A stretch of 64,000 nucleotides of DNA from Tubiluchus corallicola (Eukaryota; Priapulida; Priapulimorpha; Priapulimorphida; Tubiluchidae), in contig JAQGDQ010000362.1 of the NCBI GenBank assembly GCA_030141605.1, positions 1 through 64,000 on the forward strand, in the 5' to 3' direction. Every line of letters starts with the position of its first letter. Position 1 is the stretch's first letter. Of the stretch, positions 36,006 to 47,605 are shown piece after piece. The notes below the pieces were generated by a model, which was not told where the DNA came from, did not search any database, and saw only the letters and a list, made by a program, of their open reading frames with translations. A program made the translations under genes and the position numbers.

Positions 36006-39000
36006 TTTTGTACATGTCTCTGTTGTCGATTTTGTTTGCACGTTTTACCTGCAATTTCATACACGTAATACTGTAATTACTTGAACAAGATAAGATGCAA
36101 TGTCAGCATAAAATTCACTGGCAAAATGAATTGAAAAATGGACTGATTGCGAATGGACTGAGTTTTTTTTAAAAGCTCTTACTACACGTTTTGGGTCATC
36201 TTTCGTAACCTGGATTTTTTTAAATGTTACTCAACTTTTTGTGTACTAATCGACACGGAAAAAATCAACTTGGTTTAAAGCCCTTGGGGGCCCAGAAGAA
36301 ATTAGGAGATTGAAAATAATTATTAAACTCCGATAGAAGGATTTTGAATCGAATTTGCAACAAGAATTAATAAAACCAAAATATCTAGGATTTTACTAAG
36401 AAAACCTTACGTACATTGGGATAATAATTTTTATGGTCGCCATAATTGGATTACCCAGCGAGCCTATGCTTTTATTATGGTTTACTTTATGAGTTGTTAG
36501 TGAATATAGACGGCTTCCAGCGTCTTCAGACTGCAACAGGTAGAATGTTAATATCTACGTCCGCTTAACACAGCAATAAGTTGCTTATGCTTGTAGAACT
36601 CGCTAGTCGCCATGTGAGAGCTAGCATAGTAAGATGAGTACCACAATGGCACGTTGCCAATTTAGCAACCCTGGATTTCTCTGCCTCATGGCTCCACTTC
36701 TCTAGTTTACAAAAACACACCCAGTGTACAAAAGGCAATTTTATTACCCGAAAAGCCAGCGAGTTGGGGTTAGTAGCCAGCGAAAACAATCTGCGGGTCG
36801 TTCACATGAGCTTAACATCCACAAACAGGTTTCCATCCAATTCTGAACAAATTATTTCGGATGATGTGATGTAACCATAAAATATTACCGTCTACACACC
36901 TTTGCCGCTTTATTATGGTCCGATAGGCGTTAACTTTCTTCCAACCGCAAGATGTAATAATTTTTAAGGAAAAGTCAACATCATATTATAAATAATTAAA
37001 ATATTTCGATGGCCATACTGATGTCATCACTGATATTGCATTTAGCCAAAGGGAAAATAATTTATCGCTGAATGATTACCTGCGAGGTGGCGCCATGCGA
37101 TAAATTTGTATTGAAAATATACATGTTTACTGAGGCATGTATTTAAGGATTTTTGCTTAAGGATTAACTCTACATACGGCCAATTCTTCGATTTCATTTA
37201 ACTACTAAAATGGTTTGCGTCGAAAGTTTGTGATGGGTCCATGTTTTTGCGGTGCACATTTTTTACTTCATAGCTTTTTCCACTTCTACTCTGCAATAAC
37301 GTATTATTTTAGTAATTATTGAATTCACAACCGATATAGTCCTAATTAACCCGTTAGTTGTTCGCATCTCTTATATATATATATATACATAACATATATA
37401 TACATATATAACAACAAGGATTGTAATTTTGTCCATGGAAATCGGAAAAATACTTTTCCAAATGTCGAAACTGTTATAGGACAATCATTTACTTTAAATC
37501 AATGCAAAGCATTAAATACCTAGCTAAAACAAACATAAAAATAAATTTACCTATTGATCGGACGGTGTTTATTTCAATTCGCCTTCAAGTATTAAATACT
37601 TTATTTTAGTATTACGTAATTTTGTGCATTCCAATTCAATTTAACATTATTTTATTACGCAATTCACTATAGAAATATTTTGTTCAAGTCTGTCGTGCGA
37701 TAAAGAACTCGATGGGATTTGTGATACGCATTGTGAGAAAGTAGTGGGACGGCAAATAAAATAGCAGAATAAAATACGAAGTTTAGTTAAAAGAAGTGAC
37801 TGTTTATAGACAGTAACGAACGGAAGATTTGGCGCGTGGAAAAGTTTTATTTTTGAATTGTCAGGCACCTATTTTGTGAATTTTATATAACGTTTTTATG
37901 CATTTTCATATTTCATGCGGCCATGTAAAGTATACCGGACATAGACGCGCTGAAGCCGATAGCAAAGTAGACGAGTAGCTGCGAGGAAAAGCCAGCTTAT
38001 ATTTTGAAACGGCAGAACTTCACACTTTCTCTTTTGTCTGTAACTTAAACTAGTCACTAAGCATCCTATTTGAATGATCGTTAACATTACAGCGGTAGGA
38101 AAAGCTGACAGGAGCCGATCTGTGTGAGTGACAAAATTATAAAAACTCTTTTGAAATCTATTGGCTTTTCGAACGTTTGGACGATTTTTTCATGCAAAGT
38201 CAAAATCTTGCTATGTGGTACTCCTGGTGCCAGTAAACTCCGCACCTTTATATTGGCACACCAAAACTCCAACACCCAATAACCTCCACTTGTCTGTATG
38301 AGAAACGTCAAGGTTGTGCATAGGTGTCACTCTGTTATTGATTGGGCTGGCTTCCCAGGTTTACCCAAAATGCCGTCTTAACACTTACCATTCGCGCATG
38401 CGTATCAATGTCTCGTGAGTCATGACAGATTGTTTTCTGACTAACTTTAAATCCGTGACCAGTGCATCAGAAGAATAAAAAAGTTTTCTTGGGTATATCC
38501 GGAATTAAGACTTGTATACCGTAGCTAAATATTATTATACAAAAATACAAAGCGGCTGTAGGTAATTCACCATAATTACAGTAGACCCCAGAATCAAAGC
38601 CGTAAAAATAACAAGCGAAACTGGGCCGCAGTAATACAAACGAAGACTTGCCTCCACTCTTTGTTAAAGTGTTTTAGCGACTTGAACAAGCCATTTCGGT
38701 TCAAATAAAAGCAAATACTGTATAATCAGCGGGCGAGGTTATTATCTCAATCAAAGTGATAACCCTTAGGACTTAATTATGTGAACTTATACTTCCACAT
38801 AGTTACGTGTCATTGTGTTAAATGGAATTGTCTCAGTTAAATTAATCAAAGCAACTATCATGAACTATGAGATATTATTGAACAATATGTTTATTGCTGA
38901 AGACATTTTAACAAACTAGAACTTATGTGCGAGAGAATCGCATCTGTAAATAATTAGGCACTTTTAATCAACAAACTATCGTCTGCCCACTGAGTTGTTA

Positions 39001-42000
39001 ATCTTTGAGCTCCACAAAACTGACGTGGTGCAAACCACCAGCAGCAGCAATATCAGTACTGTCACAACCAAGCTGTGTGTTTAAATGTTTAGTGACATTA
39101 ATTATAATGTTTTTACTACAGTAGCCCCTGATTGTCATTAAGTGGTCTAATGATGCTAATTAGAAGCCGCAGAACCAGTTTCATAAATGTCAAACAGTGC
39201 AATTGATTGTGCTATTCGTTCACGTAATCGTTATAGGAAGCTCCATTGTTGGACTTTTAGCTCGCCTTTAAATTTTTTGTGGGTCAGGTCATGACCACGT
39301 TTTTTGCCATAATAATAATAATAATGGCGCGGCGTGCTTTCAGTACTTTCGCAATAATAAACGCTATGTGCATTTTTTAAGAAAATATGCAATAATTTTA
39401 GTTATTGCATATGGTTATGAATCGCTTACATGCATCTAGGCTATTGAACCTCCAGGTCGTTTTATCCTCAAAGGCGCTTAAATCTCTGCGAAATGGCGTG
39501 CATATTTAAACCTTACAGCGAATGAAAGAAAGCTATTTAGTAGCAAACCAATTATTGCAAGCTTTTAAAACTAGGCACATAATAGCTCAAAATTCAAGTT
39601 CATTGTATGTAATGTATTTCTTCGCATTTCATAGGGAATAACGAAAAAAACTTGTGTTTAAATAAAAGATTTAGCAACAGCGTCTTGTTGGTTTCAGAAA
39701 AAAGCATTTTACTGGCAATCACCCTTTTTATGCAGTTTTGGTGAGACCTTGTATGGTCAGTGACCGATTCAATGTTACATGTTACATTATAGCCTCCCAA
39801 TGGGAGGCAAACTTATCAACATTACTTTGTTTTGCTGTACAAATCCGAGGTCAAATAGATGAATTACTGGTAAGACCCGAGCTCCCCTTTTTATTGATGT
39901 ACATCATTACGCTTATCGTAGCAAACGCAGTTTTCCGCAGAAATTGTGATGTGACAGATGCAAGATAAAATCAAGCTTTTCTTCTAAAATGAAACAAAAT
40001 TTGTTTTCTTTTGCAAGGAAAGAAAACATTAATCTTTTTTACCTTCCCACTGGTTTTCCACTTATTTTCTGGTCATGGGACAACTGGACAAACCGAAAAT
40101 ACAAGACCGACCTGTGCTTTCTACCAAGTTATTTGCATTCTCAGGAGGGAAGTGCGTTAATATGCATTCCAAGGCGCACGTATGCAGATAAGCCTGTAAT
40201 ATTGGTACACTTAAAAGTCGTCTCATTATGCTTAAGAGCTTTTGTATGGACATTCCTTGAGAAAAACTGGCACCCTACTTAGATGGTTGCGAGGAAAAGT
40301 TCAATTGAAATGACTGCTTGTAAAGCCCCTTTTGAATGTTGTGTGGACTTGAGTTCAGAGTTTTTTGAGAAATAAGTAGATCTATATTTGAGAGAACAGG
40401 CGTATGAAATGATAGTTGACGTGTTTTGAAGCCTAAGTATCTTGCTAAGGTGTCCTCCACCCTGATTTTAAGAAATAATTTGTGGAAATCCATGTTTACT
40501 GATAAAGTTAACAAGCAAAACGTCAATAATGCAAGGGAAGAAACTGTCACTGATAATACCATATAGCCGTGATGCATCGACTGTTGGCACAACATAGACG
40601 AGTCTCTAGCCCTTAGTCAAATTTTTTGTTAGGCTTTTGTCACTTAATGCCCAGACGCATAGAAAATTGCTGGTTTGACTTTAGGATGAGATTGTCTTGG
40701 CAGCTAATACTAAGAGCAGCTTTGTGACAGCAAAATAGCCACCACTCTACTGGTTAGACTGATGGCTAGTGAGATGTCTTATGCTCACACAATGCAAAAA
40801 GCCACTCAAAATCTCCATCTAGCTAGCTGGTACTTAAAACTGACGTGGTATTATGTGCAAATCAGCTTAACTACGCGCTCTATTATTGTGCTGGAAAAAT
40901 TTGCTTAGCAAATCTAGGAAAATTGCTTCATCTTGAGAACGACTTAGTTAAGAAGTGCGTTTTAAACAACTTGAGCTCGGCAGCTAAGTAGACCTTCAGA
41001 AATGAAAAGCATGTTTTTATAGCTTAGAGTGGGCTCGTCTACTTCTGCCTAATTGCTTTTTCATCAATGCAATCATTTATCCATGAACTCCACACGTTTG
41101 TTTCTAATTTTCGGGTTGTTTGGATTTCACTGTTATACCGCCATGGACGCAGCAAAATTTAACAGAATCATAAGTTCATAAATAAAAGAAAAATGGAATA
41201 ACATAAAGATGAAGTAAATTAGATTTGTGTAAACGAACTAAGACAACTTAGATAGAATTTTGCAGAAAATTGTCTAAAGTGCGTCCGATATTATCATCGT
41301 CGCTATTTCATTCGTCATCTAGCGTCTTAGTTTCAAAGCAAATTAATGCAGTTGAGTAGATTTCAGGCCCACATGTTAATAAGATACTCCAGGCTATTTT
41401 ACTGGATATATTTTAATATTCATTTAATAAATGAAACGTAGTATATTTTATCAAACAAACTGGGTAAAACTATCAAATACCTTATCAAATTCATGAAAAT
41501 ATTTTTTTTTTGAAAACTGTTTTGCTTATGTGGCTGTTTACAATGTTCATGACATAACAGAATGTAATAAAGACTTGCATGACTTTTCTTTCTTGATACG
41601 AACTAACAAACGTTTTTGAAATCCAAATTTGGGTACATGCAGTTCATTGATTTCAGATTTGATTTCTGAAATTTGTGCTTTTTGCTTTTAATTAAGTAAA
41701 AAACAAACATTCCGATCCACGGTATAGTTGTTTACATGAAAAGGTATTAGTGCTCAAAAATAAAGTTATCTAAATTATTACGGTTTTGATTTTTTTGCTC
41801 CATGCAACCCGGCAAGCTTAGTTACAGCTCTATGACTCATAATTTGAGTTACATAGCTATATCGGATATGCTTGAAGTGCACTTTAACCGGCCCAGTTTT
41901 ATTGCCACGGTTATATATGCTAACATAATTACAACGATTACTAATACAACTTTATATGTGCATGAGTGGCTGAGTAAACACGTAGAATCATCTTAAACCA

Positions 42001-42877
42001 ATTTTCTCGAGTGTGTAATTCCATAACTCATGTCTCCTTGTGCAAAACAAACTCTTACTGGTCAATTATAAGCTAATTTGCAATTCTTTTACTAACACTT
42101 TTCTGTTACTCTGTTTTTTTTGCGTATAGCTTTTGTTGACCGCTGGTTTAGAAAGTGCTGGGCCGCCTTGGCAGGTATGCATAATATGGCAACTTGAAAA
42201 GGTATAAAGGCAAAATTAAGTTCTCATGTGCAAATGCCCTCAAGAATATGGCGAGGTGATTAAATAAACATTCACTTCTTAGTTAGGCTGCTCTTTTAAA
42301 GCACTTTAGAGCGAAATGGCTAAGCATGATTGATTTTTAAACTTTACGTGCGATTTCAAAGTTTTATTTTTTAAGGTAATTTTATTTAGTGGCGCGCTAT
42401 AACGATTGCTTGCCATATGCGGTGTAAATCGTATATCGAATTCGCATGCGAATATATGAATATATGAATATATTATAATTTGGCCGTTTAAGCGTAATAT
42501 CTATGTCACGTGTCACGTGACTAATTTGCACAAGAAAGCCGCATATTTGGGGTTGCATATCCATTACATTTTTTTGTGATAATACATGTTTTTTCCTGCC
42601 CATTACGTTTTCTGGTAATTTCAGCAAGCGCTCACGTAGGTCACCGTGGCGCACATTATACAAAACATGCCCAATATCGCGATTAGATATGTAAATTAAA
42701 TGCCTGAATAGATCACGCCTACCTAAGTTTCGTCGATTCCTTCTTTTTTGATATGTGTAATTTCAGCATAATTACATTGACACGTATATGTATAATTATG
42801 TGGCCACCGTTGCTTTTCTGTCCACAAGGATTTTCTTTTCCGCACCTGTTTCAGTATAAAATATTGATTTTCCAAAA
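36006..42877. other. AT-rich region without recognisable genes
   Basis: ORFs here are at most about 106 codons and look random. A TA-rich tract lies at about 37375-37410. A pair of E-boxes at 42505 is listed separately. Confidence 0.6.
42505..42521. promoter_or_regulatory. two overlapping CACGTG E-boxes
   Basis: GTCACGTGTCACGTGAC holds two CACGTG cores seven bases apart. The second is GTCACGTGAC, the CLEAR-type palindrome bound by TFEB/MITF/USF-like bHLH-Zip factors. No gene start is evident nearby. Confidence 0.3.
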
Positions 42878-42904
42878 AGTTACTCAGAATCCTGATCCTG
42901 TTCC

Positions 42905-43718
42905 TTCTGATTAGGGTGCGTGAAAATAACTTTTTTTATCCGATCTTTTTACAACTATTCCAACTTTGGAGGTTTGATGAGATACTAGCATAGGTAAATT
43001 TTCAGCTAGATTAAGCTTTGGGAACACGTGTCTCCACTTATGTTACGATTTCGGAATTATGCTCATTTGTATAGAAATTTGACAAACTTTAAAAACTATT
43101 ACATCCACTCCACTGACCTTGCAATTTTCACCTGTAGTTTACAATGATTAACAGTTATCGCACATAGAACTGTGACAGTTTTGCGTGTTAGGAAGTTGTA
43201 TCTGCAAAATTTGAAAATGCATGTATTTTATCCATATATCGCCGTATATTAACTAATGCTTTTAAAATTACGCCTATATGAATTTTTCAAAAAGCTGTTA
43301 CATTGGAATGTAAGCCCCTATTTGTTCTAAAAAAAACAAGAACACTACCTTGAATTGTTTATTTGGCAATGTGATTTCTATATAATATCAGTTGAAAATA
43401 TTCGCACTGCTCAACAGCTATTTTCCTAGAAAAAATAATTTTAGAAACCATTTATTTTTACATTTTGTGAATCACGAACTCTAGAAAAGTTAGCAGCAAG
43501 CCATACGGCTATCCTTCTAACCTACCAGATAATCAGTATGCCAGCAGTTGGAAATGTTCTACGGCATTATCAATTCAAGACGGAGGCCTAGTCAGAGAAG
43601 AATCCTGTACCAGATAAAGTACCCGAAAATAGTAAAACAAAGCCTTCACGCACACAAAATTATGCTTAAGGTGGATGGTAAAATCAACTTGGATGAAACA
43701 ACTAACCAAACAAGTTAC
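42905..43718 (+). repeat. foldback structure, left arm
   Basis: About 0.81 kb that reappears, inverted, at 44156-44972. Landmarks: AAAATAACTTTTTTTATCC near the outer end, AAGCTTTGGGAACACGTG near 43013, CGTAAAATTTC-like blocks, and AACTAACCAAACAAGTTAC at the inner end. In about 170 nt at the inner end I count 13 differences between the arms. Many of these would change residues of the short shared ORF, so coding constraint is not evident. Confidence 0.9.
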
Positions 43719-43946
43719 ACTGGACTGGCCTGCTTATAGTAAACATATGTCGATTCTGTCTTTCTAGTGTTTCCATTAGTCCCATCACATCATACAACTT
43801 TGAGGTGGTGAAAGAAGATGCCTTTCTTTATCAAATAATCTCTCATCTTATCAAAAATATATACAGCGAATACAGATTGTGCTACAATCTCTTCTGCTAT
43901 GCGTTCTTGGATCTCTGACGTTTACTATAAGCAGGCCAGTCCAGTG
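43718..43946. mobile_element. nested element with perfect 27-bp inverted repeats in the foldback loop
   Basis: The 27 bases at 43718-43744 (CACTGGACTGGCC...) are the exact reverse complement of 43920-43946. The enclosed 175 bp has no ORF. The 10-mer AACAAGTTAC occurs at 43709-43718 and again at 43968-43977, like a flanking duplication, although the right copy is 21 bases beyond the inverted repeat. A MITE is likely; the family is unknown. Confidence 0.6.
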
Positions 43947-44155
43947 GTCCGTTGTATGCTACACTTGAACAAGTTACTACTGAGACACCTTTAACCTTGT
44001 GTAATCTCTCACCTCATCAAAAACGGTTAAGAAGTCACATGAGTCAGGACTAGTGTTATTAATTTGAACACGAGAATCTGTTTCGATGAGTTTGTCTTGA
44101 CAGCATATGTTGGACCCCAGTGCAGGTCAGAAGACTCAGAACTTGCATGGTTTGA

Positions 44156-44972
44156 GTAACTTGTTTGGTCGGTTGTTTCATCTAAGTTGATTTTACCATC
44201 CACCTTAAGCATAACTTTGTGGGTGTGAAGGCTTTGTTTTACTATTTTCGGGCACTTTATCTGGTTCTGGATCCCTCTCTGACTAGGCCTCCATCTTGAA
44301 TTGATAATGCCGTAAAACATTTCCAACTGTTGGCATACTGATTATCTGGTAGGTTCGAAGGATAGCCGTATGGCTTGCTGCTAACGTTTGTAGAGTTCGT
44401 GATTCACAAAATGTAAAAATAAACGTGTTCTAAAATTATTTTTTCTAGAAAAAAATCGGTGTTGAGCAGTGTGAACATTTTCAACTGTTATTATAAAGAG
44501 AATCACAAAGCCAAATAAATAATGCAAGGTAGTGTTGTTGTTTTTTAGAACAAACAGGGGCTTACATTCCAATGTAACAGCTTTTTGAAAAATTCGTATA
44601 GGGGTAATTTTAAAAGCATTAGTTGACATATGGGGATATAAATGGATAAATTACAAACAGTTTTAAATTTTGCTGATACAACTTCCCAACATGCAAAACT
44701 GTCACAGTTCTATGTGCGATAACTATATATAATTGCAAACTACTGGTGAAAATTTCTAGGTCTAGGTCAGTGGAGTGGATATAATAGTTTTTAAAGTTTG
44801 TCAAATTACTACACAAATGAGCATAATTCCGAAATCTTAACATAAGTGGAGACACGTGTTCCCAAAGCTTAATCTAGCTGAAAATTTACCCATGTTAGTA
44901 TCTCATCAAACCTTCAAAGTAGGAAAAGTTGTAAAAAGATTGGATAAAAAAAGTTATTTTCGCCACACCCTA
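44156..44972 (-). repeat. foldback structure, right arm
   Basis: Inverted copy of 42905-43718. The loop between the arms is 437 bp. A 99-codon minus-strand frame (44027-44326) runs from this arm into the loop. It shares VDGKINLDETT with the left arm but matches no family I know. Confidence 0.9.
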
Positions 44973-45540
44973 CTCCTGATGGCTCATAAGAGTAATACAA
45001 ATGATGTGTGTTGTCTAAACAGGGCTTTTGATTTTGATTAGTATACATGATCACTGTGATTTGTTTAAAAACAGGCATGAGCCTGTTTGCTATATTATTA
45101 TTGTTTACCAAATTTGCGCCGTTAAAAACTTATAGTATATCATAATGTTCCCTCATCTGCATGCTACTCTTCTGACATAACAAAATTTTACATGAAAAAG
45201 AATAATAATATACAATGTGTTTTTGTACACTGCGTTACAGCCAATTTTTAAAAAATGAATGTATTAGTTTAAATAGCAGTTGCCTTTCAAAGTGTATTCA
45301 TATTATCTAAATTAGCACTTAAGCAATCTCATAAAACAGCAAAACAACAACGCTAAAAATCATCTTAGCAAAAATTCATCTTATCAAAAATGAAGCCAGC
45401 AAATGCCACACATTTTGTAAAAGAGCATGACTTCTGTGTGAAAACCTAGGGGTTAATATACTAAAATAGTTATATATATTAGTTTAATATACTACGTATA
45501 GGCTTATTTAGTATAAGAACACTGATACATTTCTCTCTTT

Positions 45541-45664
<124 letters not shown>

Positions 45665-46679
45665 GATTTTGCCGCTGCTGTTTTGTCAGATGTTCTAAAT
45701 TTAGTGCAAAAATTTCTGACAACAGCTTCAGTGAGTTTTTAAAGGTATCATTTTTAAAAGTTGTCACTTTAAGCTGGAGGGATAAAATGAACCATAAATC
45801 AATTGTCGTCTCGCGTACGCTGTTAAAGTAAACTTTTATGTTACTTCTGGCAATCTTATAAAGTGCTTAGGCAGGCCAGTTTTATATGTTTTCTGAATCA
45901 CGTTGCTCAAAGGTCTGAACTCTCAATTAATACGTGGCAAATTGCTATATTAGCTTTATACACATGTGCTTTATATAATACCTACAATTTCAACATTAAA
46001 ATTACATAAGAAATTGTTTTGTTCCAGTTTTTCTTATTGGCATCGTTCATGTTTGACATAAACCATTTTCCGCGGCCAGAAACCTCCAAAACCAATTTTC
46101 TTTCCACCAATTTTAACGCCATTGTAGACGTTTCTCGAAAAAAATGTAACTTTATTATTGAAGAAGGCATTAACACGTATATATCATCCACCCAGCAGGG
46201 ACGCGTTACCTGATTTTAAGTGTCTACTTTAATGTGACTGGAATAACTTTTGATATACTACCTTCTCCCTAAAGCTAAAATGCTTACTCTTTCAGACATA
46301 CATAAACACTTAACTGTCATCTTGATTTACTCTGGTGTAATTCCAAATTTTCCACGCCAAGGAGACAGGTAGCTTTCAGTATAAGTGCTCTATTGATTTA
46401 TTATTATTGGATGATTGCGGTCTTAAGGCGCAAAAACCTGAGTTGTTGCTTTTTTACCTATTACGTATATAATTGCAACTGGATTATGGAAGACTTGACC
46501 AGATTTAATGTCTGAAAAGTGAAATTAAGTTGAAAGGCGGCGGGACATATCTACACTAAATACGAAACTGTAGTGCGGTAATAGTGGCTGGGGTAGCAAG
46601 GACAATAGATGTGAGCGCAACGAAAACAAGAAGGTGAGAACAAAAGAGTTAAAAGAAAAACAACGACAAAATAGTGGAC

Positions 46680-47483
46680 GCATAGATAATAATAGCAATG
46701 GCAAAACCAGTAGCAGCAGGATGCCGGTATCGAAGCAACTATAGCAGCAAAATGCCGGGAACAGAAGCACTAGCAATTACAAATGTGCAATGACTACTGC
46801 AACAACAAAAAATAAACTATCAAACTAAACTGGCAAAAAACTAAACTAACAACAACACTAAACTAACAAAAAATAGAATAATCAGAATCGTAATAACAGA
46901 ACAACAAGAATATTATGAAGTCATTGTTAAGGCAACAAGACAATGACCTCAAAATATGAAGGTACTGTAACAACAAACCATCGTCACCAATCCCCCACCA
47001 TTAAAACAACAGCAACATAATAGCAGTAGCAACACTAAACCCATCACCAACACCAGTATCAAACCAGGCTAATGACTATAATGGCATAGACGGCAGTGAT
47101 AACAGCAGCAAATGTAATAACGCCGTCAATGACAACAGCTTTAACCATTGGAGCAACAACAGCAACAGTGACAGCTACAGCACTGTCAACAGCGATAATG
47201 ACAGTAGCAACAACAGTAACAGAATGATCAACAGCGACAACTACAGCATCAGCAATGTAGGCAGCAGCAATAGCCGCAGCCTCTACAACAGTGACAGCAA
47301 CAACAGCAGTAACGTCAAAAACACCAGCAGCAATGAGGACGACAACGACGGCGGCGACGATAAAACAACAACGACGACCACCGCCGCCGCAGCCGCCGCC
47401 ACCACCATCACCACCACAACAACAACCACAACAACGACGACAACAACAACAACAGCAGCAAACACAATAACAACAACAACAGC

Positions 47484-47517
<34 letters not shown>

Positions 47518-47605
47518 TCAGCAGCAGCAGCAGCAGTCATAACAACAATAACATCAATAGTTGTTGCAGCAGCGGCAGTGTATAGCAACAGCAGTAAGAA
47601 TTAAG
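46680..47605. repeat. CAA/CAG/ACC-rich triplet-repeat region
   Basis: About 0.9 kb of degenerate CAA, CAG, AAC and ACC triplets, densest at 47330-47570. Frames on both strands stay open only because stops are rare in such triplets. There is no sign of a gene. Confidence 0.85.

Noticed and set aside
47224-47604. 126-codon Ser/Asn/Thr-rich ORF and its 101-codon antisense partner
   Set aside because: Both arise from triplet repeats that exclude stop codons. There is no conserved domain or splice context.
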